A stretch of DNA of 64,000 nt from Burkholderia anthina (GCF_001547525.1 NZ_CM003769.1:310001-374000), one strand, 5' to 3'. Shown: positions 8,855-17,808, counted from the stretch's first letter. Notes: a model not told the origin generated them from the sequence alone. Numbers and translations: made by a program.

Positions 8855-8920
8855 CGACCATTGGCGCATCGACCTTGGTCACGACGAGCGATTGTGAACA
8901 ATTCGGAAGCTCGCGTCGGG

Positions 8921-8987
8921 TGTCCGCTTCTGGCCGACCGCCGCCCGACGTGATTGGAGGCACCCGACCCTGAGCGGACGATCAACG
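8921..8987 (-). repeat. Intergenic repeat element, copy 2
   Basis: This copy is longer than copy 1: the shared 40-base core (8931-8978) is enclosed by TGTCCGCTTC on one side and GAGCGGAC on the other, which can pair imperfectly to make a stem. It ends just after the 191-residue gene. It has the look of a REP-like element of Burkholderiales. Confidence 0.7.
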
Positions 8988-9011
8988 CGCCCTAAAGTAG
9001 ACATTCATTGG

Positions 9012-9284
9012 TTACTCGGGCGACAGTTTGATATCGGCGTTTGCATAGCCGCCTAATTGGTCGCATCGAAGCACGCGATAAGCACACTCAAGCCATTCCG
9101 GAAAAACTGCGGCATCCATAGGTGCTCCCTGCCCATTCGGTTCACCCCAGAGTGCAAGGTTGCCGAGAAGTGCGCCTAGTACATCGGGTCTATCGAGGCA
9201 CTCCCACTCCCGTTCGAGAAACTCAAACATGACCAGATACGCTTGGCGCAGCGTAACGGTAGATTGCATTGACGGCTTTTCCAT
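9012..9284 (-). CDS. Small hypothetical acidic protein, 90 residues
   Basis: The frame encodes MEKPSMQSTVTLRQAYLVMF followed by EFLEREWECLDRPDVLGALL and PEWLECAYRVLRCD. An alternative ATG 5 codons in gives MQSTVTLRQ. It is compact, acidic and helical, of the size of the immunity proteins that accompany polymorphic toxins. I cannot assign a family with certainty. No toxin gene is visible next to it. The neighbouring small genes on the same strand have a similar character. Confidence 0.5.
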   Translation of the reverse strand: MEKPSMQSTVTLRQAYLVMFEFLEREWECLDRPDVLGALLGNLALWGEPNGQGAPMDAAVFPEWLECAYRVLRCDQLGGYANADIKLSPE

Positions 9285-9380
9285 TCTGTTCGGGTTTCGA
9301 AGAAAAACTGGGAGTTTATCGCGACCGCCTGTTCATGGCCGTACGGAGTCCCAGGACGGTGCGTGACGGCCCGGATGCAA

Positions 9381-9614
9381 TCACTGTTGAAGCCAATCCT
9401 CGCGACCGATGCCATAGACGCAATCACATTCGTCGTATGCCTCGTCGATTGACATATATAAATGATCAGAGGTCGGAAATGGCGCGTCCATGGATTCGTA
9501 TCGCATCAGTAGAAAGACTCCATCGTCGAGTTCTTCAATCGCGACTTTCACGGTCGTGCCCTGGCTTTCCCCTCGGCCATCAAGGGATCTCCGTGTTGGC
9601 GCCCAAATCAGCAT
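9381..9614 (-). CDS. Small hypothetical acidic protein, up to 77 residues
   Basis: The core VKVAIEELDDGVFLLMRYES followed by SDHLYMSIDEAYDECDCVYG and IGREDWLQQ looks like a small alpha/beta domain. The ATG at 9614 gives 77 residues, but a GTG at 9551 would start directly at the core VKVAIEEL and has AGGG upstream, so the first 21 residues may not be translated. It is acidic, with an aspartate/glutamate-rich C-terminal third. Family unknown; possible orphan immunity-type protein. Confidence 0.45.
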   Translation of the reverse strand: MLIWAPTRRSLDGRGESQGTTVKVAIEELDDGVFLLMRYESMDAPFPTSDHLYMSIDEAYDECDCVYGIGREDWLQQ

Positions 9615-9775
9615 AAGTGGCTCGTATTTGTTGAACGTGGTGTTTTCAGGTGCATCGATCAGGGTTGTTCACTTGCCTCCCGGGATTGTCGACGCTCTAG
9701 GCAATCGTGTCGACCGACCTGAACTGGCAGACTCGCCTCCGTCCCAAAAAATTCGGTTCACTGCAGATGTATCGA

Positions 9776-10054
9776 CTACCGAGCTTGCTGATTCCTCGTG
9801 AATCGTACGTGTAGCGCGAACGCGCGATGCCGCAGCCTCTGCGGAAAACGTCGGTTCTGGGAAATTTCTTGCAGTATGTCGCATATCTCGTCGTCAACGG
9901 CCAACCCTTGTTCCAACCAGCCGACCGCGAGGTGACACCAATATGGAGTTGGCCAGCGTAGTCCTACCACAGCGACGTCGCGAGCAGAATAGATGTTCGA
10001 CGAGAATGTAGCCAAGGGGTGTTCAAGTGGCTTGACTATCGTGGGCGATTTCAT
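9776..10054 (-). CDS. Small hypothetical protein, 92 residues
   Basis: The frame starts MKSPTIVKPLEHPLATFSSN and continues YSARDVAVVGLRWPTPYWCH and LAVGWLEQGLAVDDEI. The composition is protein-like, with a mixed tryptophan-rich centre and a basic C-terminus RLRHRAFALHVRFTRNQQAR. I recognise no domain. It is on the same strand as two other orphan small genes, and no obvious ribosome-binding site decides the start. Confidence 0.45.
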   Translation of the reverse strand: MKSPTIVKPLEHPLATFSSNIYSARDVAVVGLRWPTPYWCHLAVGWLEQGLAVDDEICDILQEISQNRRFPQRLRHRAFALHVRFTRNQQAR

Positions 10055-10129
10055 CTGTTCAGCTTGGCAGGGGATGTCAGGGGTAAGGTGAGTCGATTGT
10101 CATCAATATAGGCGCCTCCGGCGACTAAC

Positions 10130-10180
10130 CGCTCTTGGCCGGCTGCAGCCCGATGCGTTCCGGCTGCGGCCGACCCGAAG
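10130..10180 (-). repeat. Diverged relative of the 8.1/8.9-kb repeat
   Basis: CGCTCTTGGCCGGCTGCAGC followed by CCGATGCG resembles the CGCTTCTGGCCGACCGCCGC-CCGACGTG core of the copies at 8136 and 8931, with several substitutions. It lies between two orphan genes. The relation is by eye only. Confidence 0.35.
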
Positions 10181-10304
10181 CGGCCCCTCGAATTTGCCCA
10201 AAACCGCCATTCAAAGGATGAGTCGAAGCATTTGGCCCCTGTAAGATCAGCGGGCAACGTCCAAATAGTTGACGCGCAGTGATGTCCCCTCAAACCAACG
10301 TTGA

Positions 10305-11021
10305 TCATTGGCATAGCGCCGCATTGTGCAGAATTGTCCTGGCCGTCGACTGATAGTCAATCACATTGGCAGGTGGCAGCCCGAAAGTGTCGCCATCGTC
10401 GAGGTTCTGCATTGCTCTCGTCGGCGCAAGTGTCTCGAGGCATTTCGCCTTGTCGCCCAGATGGTATTGGGTCACAGCAAGTTCGCTGCGCACGCGATCG
10501 ACTTCGATCCAATTCATGTAGATCGAACATTGGTCGATCAAGGACGTGAAAACCGTAGCCGCTACATCATAGCTCTTCCTCGTGTACGCTGCCCGCGCCT
10601 CTTTGATGCGTCCCGTGCGCGCACGATCGGTACACGCCGCGGGCGGTTTTCGATACAGCCCGTCGAACCATGCTCGTGCACCACAATACGATCGGCAAGC
10701 TTCGGTGTCGCTCAAGGTGATTTGCAAAGCCCTCTGTTTTTCCGAGAAAGCAAGGCGGCATGTTTCGCCGCCATCACTCACTACGCCCGTATTCTCTTTG
10801 ATCGAGCCTGTTAGCGAGCATGTGTGGTCGTTTGCACCAATCGTGTCAATCGTAAAGTTACCGTCTTTAACAACCAGCCTTCCGTGCTCGTGACCACCTT
10901 CAACATAGAAGTATTCACCGGGCTCCATAGCCAGCACATTTGCTGCGCTAAAGGTACCTGCAACACAAGTGAAGGTGATGAACCGCAGGATGAGATGAAT
11001 CGTTCTTCGGTGCGATGTCAT
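10305..11021 (-). CDS. Hypothetical secreted protein
   Basis: A 238-residue protein starting MTSHRRTIHLILRFITFTCV with a signal peptide ending near ANVLA-MEPGEYF (about residues 27-31). The start at 11021 has AAGGA 6 bases upstream, while a longer frame to 11069 has none. The first half looks like a small beta domain (GEYFYVEGGHEHGRLVVKDG, then DHTCSLTGSIKENTGVVSDG), with paired cysteines C66/C86-like positions that could form disulfides. The C-terminal half (TGRIKEARAAYTRKSYDVAA..., QYHLGDKAKCLETLAP) has a TPR-like helical pattern. It is exported to the periplasm; role unknown. Confidence 0.65.
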   Translation of the reverse strand: MTSHRRTIHLILRFITFTCVAGTFSAANVLAMEPGEYFYVEGGHEHGRLVVKDGNFTIDTIGANDHTCSLTGSIKENTGVVSDGGETCRLAFSEKQRALQITLSDTEACRSYCGARAWFDGLYRKPPAACTDRARTGRIKEARAAYTRKSYDVAATVFTSLIDQCSIYMNWIEVDRVRSELAVTQYHLGDKAKCLETLAPTRAMQNLDDGDTFGLPPANVIDYQSTARTILHNAALCQ

Positions 11022-11209
11022 CGTGGTCCTTAGAAAATAGTTAGCTTTGGCTTGCGATCCCTCATACACCCCGCAAACCGGGGCATCATCAATTGGGGTC
11101 TCATGGCAAGAGATAGTTGACGTTCTATATCCGTCTGTTGAAGGTCCGTTCGTAGCCGACAGCGATTGCAGCCATTGGTGCCATTAAATGTCGCGCGACA
11201 AGTGGGCAT

Positions 11210-11725
11210 TCAGGGCGTTTTCGTTTGTACGCGCTGCTTAACCGCGGCATTCATCGCGTGGAACTTTAGCCGAGTTTCTTCGATTACGTCTTTCGTCAAC
11301 CGCCCAACGACTAATCCCGAAAAAGACTCCGTTTGCTCAAGATGGGTGCCGCCGGTTACGGCCATGAGGTGAATGCAATGTGTGCCGTCGAATACGCCGC
11401 GAATCCATAAACTGCCACGCCAGCAAAGGTCTTGTTCCGGACGAACGACCAGGACAGTCGGCTTGAACACCATTGAATCCGGTCCAGTGCCTAGCACAAT
11501 GCGGATTGTCTCTCCCTCCCTAAAGTCGCCGTCAACACGAGTAATGAAAGGGTTCCAATCCGGATACGCTGTGCTGTTCGATACCACGTTCCAGACAACG
11601 GCAGGCGGCCGATCAATGAGAATGTCAGCACGCACGCTGCTATCTTCGTGCAAGACCCAAAGGGTTCCAGTCACGCCGACAATAACGACAACGATTCCTT
11701 TCAGCAGTAACCCCCGCAAGCCCAT
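11210..11725 (-). CDS. Membrane-anchored SRPBCC (START-like) domain protein
   Basis: 171 residues from the ATG at 11725. One N-terminal transmembrane segment (LLLKGIVVVIVGVTGTLWVL, about 6-25) precedes a START/Bet v1-like domain recognised by RADILIDRPPAVVWNVVSNS, YPDWNPFITRVDGDFREGE and HLEQTESFSGLV. These domains bind hydrophobic ligands in a central cavity; the ligand here is unknown. A longer frame runs to 11905, but its extra residues precede the membrane segment and lack a good start. It stands alone, convergent to nothing, upstream of the kinase gene's end. Confidence 0.72.
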   Translation of the reverse strand: MGLRGLLLKGIVVVIVGVTGTLWVLHEDSSVRADILIDRPPAVVWNVVSNSTAYPDWNPFITRVDGDFREGETIRIVLGTGPDSMVFKPTVLVVRPEQDLCWRGSLWIRGVFDGTHCIHLMAVTGGTHLEQTESFSGLVVGRLTKDVIEETRLKFHAMNAAVKQRVQTKTP

Positions 11726-11901
11726 ATTCGACCCGTAACCGGTTTGGAATTGTACTGCCGCACAGTTTGAATGTATGGATTGTTGACGATCTAGCCAGCC
11801 ACGTCGAGCGTCTGAACTTGGCCGGTGACGGCCTGTCGTCACCGCCGGCCGCAAGCTGGATGGCGAACCGCGTGAAGCCGCGTCCCCCCAGTTCCCCCAC
11901 T

Positions 11902-13023
11902 TCACGCGCCTCTCGGCAACCGCACCGTGAATACCGTTTCCGTCCGGTCGGACCGCGCATCGATCCAGCCGCGATGCGCCTTCGCGATTTCGTTGGCGAT
12001 GAACAAACCGAGCCCCAGGCCGCCATCGTCACGCTTCCTGTCCGGACGGTCCTCGCCACGCTGCAGCGGATCGAAGATACGGTCCAGCGTGAGCCGATCG
12101 ATCACCGGCCCGCGATTGCCGACCTCGACGAACACTTCCGAATCGTTCGCCGCGGCCGTCACCCGCACCGGGGTCCCGGGCGTTCCGTACTTCACGGCAT
12201 TGCCCACCAGATTGCTCAGCAACTGCTGCATTCGCTGATCGTCCCAATCGCCGCGGAGGTCGCCACTGATATCGACGTCGATATCGCGATCAGGGTGCCC
12301 CGCCCGCAGTTCGTCCACCACATTGGCGAGCACGTGAGCGAGATCGACATGGCGAGGAACGACGTTGATGCCGAGTCCGAGCTGCGTCCGGTTGAAATCG
12401 CAAAGATCGTCGAGAAGGCCCTGCATGCGCCCCCCGCTCCTGATCAACCGGCCAGCGGCCTCGGACACTTCCTCGCCCGCATTGAGTGCGGAGAGATACG
12501 ACGCCGTGACCTGAATCGTCTGCAACGGCGTGCGCATGTCGTGGCCCAGCATACCCAGCAGCAAGTTACGCGACTGCTCGACCTGTTCGGTAAAAAAGGC
12601 GACCGACTCCACCACCGCCTGATCGATCGCTTCATTGAAGCGAATCATGTCGTCCAGATGAGGCGGGCTCGGCTGACATGCGTCGATCCACAAGCGCAGC
12701 ACGCTGGCGCGCAGTGCGCGATACTCGGCCACCAACTGGTTGATGTTGAAGCCGCGCCGCGCACGCAGCACGGCATGCGTCTGCGCGGCCGTCTCCGCGG
12801 TATTCGCCGGCTCGGCCGCGCGCCCCAACGATTTTTCATGTTGTGCCTCCCGCGTTTGCGGAGCGGCGATGTCCTGGGCTACGGCGGTCAGGATCTCGCG
12901 CGCGTGATCGCGCAGCCCATGCGAGTTCATGTGCCGCGCAGCCGGTAACAGCGTGGCGGCAAACGCCTCCCACTGGACCAGTATCGGCTCCATGTTTCGT
13001 ATGATGAAGTCAGCTAGGCGCAT
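11902..13023 (-). CDS. RsbRD-type sensor histidine kinase
   Basis: A 373-residue cytosolic kinase. The N-terminal part (MRLADFIIRNMEPILVQWEA, about 1-140) is an RsbRD-like sensor with the signature QLVAEYRALRASVLRLW. The H-box GMLGHDMRTPLQTIQ is at about 156-170 (phosphorylated histidine near 160), then the N-box QLLSNLVGNAVKYG and the G-boxes GPVIDRLTLDRIFDPL and GLGLGLFIANEIAKAH. The start at 13023 has GAGGGG 5 bases upstream; the longer frame to 13158 is unlikely. No partner response regulator is adjacent, so it is an orphan kinase. Divergent from the esterase gene across about 300 bases. Confidence 0.9.
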   Translation of the reverse strand: MRLADFIIRNMEPILVQWEAFAATLLPAARHMNSHGLRDHAREILTAVAQDIAAPQTREAQHEKSLGRAAEPANTAETAAQTHAVLRARRGFNINQLVAEYRALRASVLRLWIDACQPSPPHLDDMIRFNEAIDQAVVESVAFFTEQVEQSRNLLLGMLGHDMRTPLQTIQVTASYLSALNAGEEVSEAAGRLIRSGGRMQGLLDDLCDFNRTQLGLGINVVPRHVDLAHVLANVVDELRAGHPDRDIDVDISGDLRGDWDDQRMQQLLSNLVGNAVKYGTPGTPVRVTAAANDSEVFVEVGNRGPVIDRLTLDRIFDPLQRGEDRPDRKRDDGGLGLGLFIANEIAKAHRGWIDARSDRTETVFTVRLPRGA

Positions 13024-13326
13024 GTCGCCCCTCACAATGGAATGAACGGTGGATGCTGCTGTCGAACCGCACGATATCACGTGAAGCCCGGCGGGCGAGC
13101 CGATCGTCGCCTCCACGCGGAATCGCCAGCCGGGACGGGAAAGGGAAGCCCACTGCAACGTGCGTACCAGTCGAGTCGCGCAAGCGGCGTACTTCGATCA
13201 ACCTGGCATCGCCGATAGCGGACACGCGTCGACCCCGTTTTGCAGGAAGGCGCAGCACGAACCTTGCTCCCCGCCCCATTCGACTTTCACCCGGCGGCGG
13301 ATCCGGCCGCCGCTACGAGATTGCAC

Positions 13327-14442
13327 ATGCCCAGGAAAAAATCCAGCATCTGGTTGCGGCATCTTGAACTGTTTTCCGCTGCGGCCGGCGCGCGTCCGAA
13401 GAAACGGGCCGGCAAGCCGCGGCCGGCCGCAAAAAAGGCCGCCACGAAGGTCGTTCAACGAACCGGCAAGCCGACCGTCGCCGCCCCTGCCGCCAAACGG
13501 ACGGGCATCGTGCCCGCCGTCCGCGCTCCGTCGGCCCGGCCGGCCGGCACCTGGCTCCGCTCGTTTCATTCCGCCGGCCCGAGCGCCGGCCGGCTCGTGA
13601 ACCATCTTGCGTATGCGCTGTACCTCCCCGCGGCACCTGCCAGCACAGCGGGCATGCCGGCCGTCGTCATGCTGCACGGCTGCAAGCAGACGGCCGAATC
13701 GTTCGCCGCGGGCACGCGCATCTGCCGTCTCGCCGAGCGGTCCGGTTTCGCCGTGCTGTTTCCCGAGCAGGCCAAGACGGCCCATGCTCATCGCTGCTGG
13801 CACTGGCACGGCGACGCGACGCAGTCCGAAGCCGCGGCCGTCGCATCGCTCGTCGACGCGATCGTGAAACGCCACGGCTTCGATCGCGACCGAATCTACG
13901 TGGCCGGCCTGTCCGCCGGCGCCGGGCTCGCCGCGGCGCTGGCGCTACGGTATCCCGACCGCTTCGCGGCCGTCGGACTGCATTCCGGCCCGGCCATCGC
14001 GCCGCCGTCGTCGACGATGGCCGCGATGAGCCTGATGCGTCGCGGCATCCGCGACGATCCGATCCACGCGCTCGACGCGTGCGCCGACGTCGCGTCCTAT
14101 CCCGGCATGCCGGCGCTCGTCGTGCACGGCGCGCTCGATACGGTCGTGACCGACCGGAACGCGGCGCAGCTCGGCATCGCGTTCGCGCGGCTCAACCGGC
14201 TCGTCGACGAACATGGTGCGATCCGCGTCGGCGAGCAACGCAGCTACGCGCAGGGCGATGCGGACTTTATCGATTATCTGAAGGGTGGACGGTTGATCGT
14301 CCGGGTGTGCATCGTGCGCGGGCTGCCGCATGCCTGGAGCGGCGGAGATCCCGGCGAGCCGTTCCATTCCGCCAAGGGGCCGGACGCGACGGCGATGTTC
14401 TGGCAATTCTTCCGTCGTCAGCGCCGCAAACGACTGGCGTGA
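13327..14442 (+). CDS. PHB-depolymerase family esterase (LpqC-like)
   Basis: A 371-residue alpha/beta hydrolase starting MPRKKSSIWLRHLELFSAAA. The first 75 residues are basic, proline- and alanine-rich and probably disordered, with no clear signal peptide, so it is likely intracellular or exported by another route. The catalytic core has the oxyanion motif VVMLHGCKQTAESF, the nucleophile elbow VAGLSAGAGLAAALA (serine near 200), the acid in VVHGALDTVV and the histidine in GLPHAWSGGDP. These are the marks of esterases that cut poly(3-hydroxybutyrate) or aryl esters. It converges on the MHYT kinase gene with a 33-base gap. Confidence 0.9.
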   Translation: MPRKKSSIWLRHLELFSAAAGARPKKRAGKPRPAAKKAATKVVQRTGKPTVAAPAAKRTGIVPAVRAPSARPAGTWLRSFHSAGPSAGRLVNHLAYALYLPAAPASTAGMPAVVMLHGCKQTAESFAAGTRICRLAERSGFAVLFPEQAKTAHAHRCWHWHGDATQSEAAAVASLVDAIVKRHGFDRDRIYVAGLSAGAGLAAALALRYPDRFAAVGLHSGPAIAPPSSTMAAMSLMRRGIRDDPIHALDACADVASYPGMPALVVHGALDTVVTDRNAAQLGIAFARLNRLVDEHGAIRVGEQRSYAQGDADFIDYLKGGRLIVRVCIVRGLPHAWSGGDPGEPFHSAKGPDATAMFWQFFRRQRRKRLA

Positions 14443-14475
14443 CGCACGACACCCGCACCGCCGGCCGTCGCGTCG

Positions 14476-16245
14476 TCACGCCCGTTGCTCCAGCGCGGCC
14501 GCGGCCGCGCGGTCGCCGGCGCGCCGAACGGGCAACCGTATCCGGAACGTCGTGCCGCGCCCCGGCTCGCTCGTCACGTCGATCATGCCACGATGACGCT
14601 CGACGATGCCGTGCGAGACCGACAACCCGAGCCCGGTGCCCTGCCCGACCGGCTTCGTGGTGAAGAACGGATCGAAGATCCGCCGGACGACGTCGGATGT
14701 CATGCCCGCACCGGTATCGCTGATCTCGATCGACACCTGATCGCCGTCGCTCGACGTGCGGATCGTGATCACGCCGCGCTCGGCAATCGCCTGCGCCGCG
14801 TTGACCAGCAGGTTCATGAAAACCTGGTTCAACTGCGACGGCAGGCATTCGACGTGCGGGAGATCGCCGTAATCGCGCACGATGTCGGCCTTGTACTTCA
14901 GCTCGTTGTGGACGACGTTGAGCGTGCTCTCGAGGCCCGCATGCAGATCGACCACGCTCCATTCGTCGCTGGCCGGGCGCGAGAAATCGCGCAAGTCCTG
15001 CACGATGCGACGCACGCGCAATGCGCCGTCGATCGACTCGTCGATCAGCGGCGCGATCTCGCCGCGGACGTAGTCGAGATCCGCGGCACGGTGCACGGCC
15101 GTCAGCGCGTCGCGGGTGGCCGGATCGAGTTGCGGCAGCGCGGCTTCATGCGCGGCGACCACGTCGAGCAGGCTGCGCACCCACGTCTTCAACGTGTTGA
15201 GGTTCGCGCTGACGAAGCCGATCGGATTGTTGATCTCGTGCGCGACGCCGGCCGCGAGCTGACCGATCGACGCGAGCTTCTCCGATTGCAGCAACTGTTC
15301 GTGCGTTTCCTCGAGCGCATGCAGCAGGCGCCGCTGTTCGTCCTTCTCCTGTTCGAGCAGCGCGTGCGCGGCCTTGCGTTCGTCGATCTCGGTCGCCATG
15401 TTCTCGCGCGTGCGTTGCAGCATCCGCGTCGTCTGCTCGTAGCTGTGCAGCGCGCGTTCGAGTTCGCCGGTTCGCAACCGCACGAGCCGTTCGAGCGTAT
15501 CGGTCATCCCGCGCAGGAAAGTTGTGCGCGCATCGAAACGGCACACCAGCAGCGTGACGACCAGCGTCGCCATCGTAAACAACGCGACGGTCGTCGCGAG
15601 CCACGGCGCGTCGACGCCGTTCGCGGCGCCGCACCGCGCATCCGGCGCGAAGTGCGCGGCCGCCATCGCCGTGTAGTGCATGCCGGTAATCGCGACGCCC
15701 ATGATGACGGCCGCGCCGATGCGTTGCGCGGTCGCGTGATGCGCCTGCCGCATGCGCAACGCCTGCGCGATCCACAGCGCGGCCGTCGACGCGATCACCG
15801 CGATCCCGATCGACGCGGCGAACAGCGCGGCGTCGTAGCGAATGCCGGGCTGCATGTGCATCGCGGCCATCCCCGTGTAGTGCATGCCGGCGATCCCGCC
15901 GCCCATCAGCACGCCGCCCGCGCACAGCCGCCGCCAGCCCAGCCGCGCGCGCGTGACGACGTTCAGCGCGAAGTACGACACGAGCACCGCGATCGCCAGC
16001 GAGGCGCCGGTTTCCTGCCATGCGTAGCCGAGCGGCACCGGCAGCGAAAACGCGAGCATGCCGACGAAATGCATCGACCAGATTCCGGTGCCCATCGCCG
16101 CGGCCCCGCCGCCGAGCCATGCGCGCTTGAGCTTCGGATTGTCGAGCAGCGAAATGAACGCGGCGAGATCGAGCGTCGTATAGGAGGCCAGCGTCGCGAT
16201 CGCGAGCGACAGCAGGACGAGCGGAAGATTGTAGATGCCATGCAT
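14476..16245 (-). CDS. MHYT-domain sensor histidine kinase
   Basis: A 589-residue inner-membrane kinase. Residues 1-250 form the seven-helix MHYT sensor with the three repeats SMHFVGMLAFSLP, GMHYTGMAAMHM and GMHYTAMAAAHFAP; methionine and histidine residues there are thought to bind copper and sense a diatomic gas or redox state. A coiled-coil segment (ERALHSYEQTTRMLQRTREN, about 265-330) leads to the H-box GQLAAGVAHEINNPIGF (histidine near 336) and an HATPase domain with VFMNLLVNAAQAIAER and GTGLGLSVSHGIVERH. The start at 16245 begins right at the MHYT domain; an ATG at 16275 is the alternative. It follows the degenerate HD-GYP regulator by 83 bases and is probably its cognate kinase. Confidence 0.9.
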   Translation of the reverse strand: MHGIYNLPLVLLSLAIATLASYTTLDLAAFISLLDNPKLKRAWLGGGAAAMGTGIWSMHFVGMLAFSLPVPLGYAWQETGASLAIAVLVSYFALNVVTRARLGWRRLCAGGVLMGGGIAGMHYTGMAAMHMQPGIRYDAALFAASIGIAVIASTAALWIAQALRMRQAHHATAQRIGAAVIMGVAITGMHYTAMAAAHFAPDARCGAANGVDAPWLATTVALFTMATLVVTLLVCRFDARTTFLRGMTDTLERLVRLRTGELERALHSYEQTTRMLQRTRENMATEIDERKAAHALLEQEKDEQRRLLHALEETHEQLLQSEKLASIGQLAAGVAHEINNPIGFVSANLNTLKTWVRSLLDVVAAHEAALPQLDPATRDALTAVHRAADLDYVRGEIAPLIDESIDGALRVRRIVQDLRDFSRPASDEWSVVDLHAGLESTLNVVHNELKYKADIVRDYGDLPHVECLPSQLNQVFMNLLVNAAQAIAERGVITIRTSSDGDQVSIEISDTGAGMTSDVVRRIFDPFFTTKPVGQGTGLGLSVSHGIVERHRGMIDVTSEPGRGTTFRIRLPVRRAGDRAAAAALEQRA

Positions 16246-16328
16246 GATCGGACGCCCGGAACGGGTTGAATGCATCGCCGCGGCGCGGGCGGTCGCGCGC
16301 CCCGCGGCCATCAGGCCGACGTTCGATG

Positions 16329-17732
16329 TCAGGCCGGCGGCGCGCCTGCGTGGGGAGCGCGCGTCTGGCCGGCCGGACGCGCGAGCACGAGAATGTCGAA
16401 CGGCGTGCCCTCCCGCGTCTCGAAGCGGCGCACGAGCTCGATCTGGTGGGCGGACATCACGCTTCCCTTCGTCATCAACAACACGCCGCGATGCGTGCGC
16501 AAATCGTCGGCGAGCTCCATCCCTTCGCGCAGTTGAGCCGACCGGATTTCCGCGACGGACGCCGCGATGCCTAGACTCGCCGGATCCCGCATCAACTCGA
16601 TGAAGTCGGCGACCAGTTGCGGGTCGTACCGCACGCTCGCCTGCGAGCGCAACACGTCGATCGCCTGCTCGATCGAATGCGGTGCGCCGATTTCGCCGTG
16701 GCGCAGGCCTTCGAAATCGCGCGCGATCGCGACGATCCGCGACCCGATCGGGATCGCGTCGCCGACCAGCCCGTCCGGCGTGCCGCGGCCGTTGAAGCGC
16801 TCGTACTGGTGCAGCACGATCGACGCGACCTTGTGCAACTGGGCGACGGGCGTCAGCACCATCTGCGCCCGCAACGGATGCTCCTGGAACACGCGGTGCT
16901 CGTCCGTGGTCATCTTCGCGAGCGGCTTGTGCAGCAATTCGTCCGGCAGCGACAGCTTGCCGATGCCGTGCAACAGCCCCGCGAAATAGACGTCCTGCGC
17001 GTGCAGTTCGCTCATTCCGGCGGCCAGCGCGAGCCGCCGCGCGATCTCGCCGACGCGCATCGCATGCCCGCTCGCGGCCCCGCAGCGCAGCTCGATCATG
17101 CTCGCGCACACCTGAACCATCGCCGTGAAGCTGCTTTTCAGGTCGCCTTGCGCCGCTTCGAGGAACATCACCGTCTGGCCAAGCTCCTCGGTGCGCGCGC
17201 GAACCTGCGTTTCGAGGTCCGTATTGAAACGGCGCAGCGCTTCGTTCTGCGCCTCCGTCAGCGCCGCCAGCCGCGCCGCTTCGCGACGCAGACGGCGCTG
17301 CTCCAGCGCCTGCTCGATGGTCAGCAGCAGGTCGTGATCGTCCCACGGCTTGTTCAGGTAGCGATAGACGCCGCCTTCGTTGACGGCCTGCACGACCGAC
17401 GCGATCTCCGCATAGCCGGTCAGCAAAATGCGCATCGTGTCCGGGTACAGCGCCCGCGCGCGCGCCAGGAATTCCGCGCCGCTCATGTGCGGCATCCGCA
17501 TGTCGGACACGATCAGGTCGATGTCGGTCGACGCGAGGATGTCGAGCGCGGCCTCGCCGCTGTCGGCGGTCACGATGTCGTAGCCGGTGGGCCGGAATAC
17601 GCGCCTGAGCGCGGACAACACGTTCGGTTCGTCGTCGACCAGCAGGATCGACGCCGCTTCGCCGGATGCCGCCGCGGTGTCGGACGTTTCGGGCGGCACG
17701 GCATTCACGCCGTTTGTTGCAGATGTCGTCAT
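16329..17732 (-). CDS. Response regulator with degenerate HD-GYP domain
   Basis: 467 residues. The receiver domain (28-145) has D33/D34, the phospho-acceptor D77 in LIVSDMRMPHMSG, T105 and K128 in LNKPW. A coiled coil (about 145-195) links it to an HD-GYP-like domain (205-400). In true cyclic di-GMP phosphodiesterases the signature is HDIGK and HHExxDGxGYP. Here residues 255-259 read HGIGK, without the metal-binding aspartate, and 312-319 read RFNGRGTP, with GTP in place of GYP. The later DVFDAL helix reads ARDFEGL. It is therefore probably catalytically dead and acts by binding a partner or the nucleotide. A C-terminal extension of about 65 residues follows. First gene of the two-gene unit with the MHYT kinase. 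Confidence 0.9.
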   Translation of the reverse strand: MTTSATNGVNAVPPETSDTAAASGEAASILLVDDEPNVLSALRRVFRPTGYDIVTADSGEAALDILASTDIDLIVSDMRMPHMSGAEFLARARALYPDTMRILLTGYAEIASVVQAVNEGGVYRYLNKPWDDHDLLLTIEQALEQRRLRREAARLAALTEAQNEALRRFNTDLETQVRARTEELGQTVMFLEAAQGDLKSSFTAMVQVCASMIELRCGAASGHAMRVGEIARRLALAAGMSELHAQDVYFAGLLHGIGKLSLPDELLHKPLAKMTTDEHRVFQEHPLRAQMVLTPVAQLHKVASIVLHQYERFNGRGTPDGLVGDAIPIGSRIVAIARDFEGLRHGEIGAPHSIEQAIDVLRSQASVRYDPQLVADFIELMRDPASLGIAASVAEIRSAQLREGMELADDLRTHRGVLLMTKGSVMSAHQIELVRRFETREGTPFDILVLARPAGQTRAPHAGAPPA

Positions 17733-17808
17733 AATCGGCCTCGGATCAATTATTTACGCCCTCTCTGCAACATCGGCCGGCTCCGCGTTTTCCACATCGG
17801 GGGAAACG

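Noticed and set aside
14476-17346. 956-codon fusion of an upstream frame with the MHYT kinase
   Set aside because: The upstream half overlaps the HD-GYP regulator in another frame and lacks any domain; start moved to 16245.
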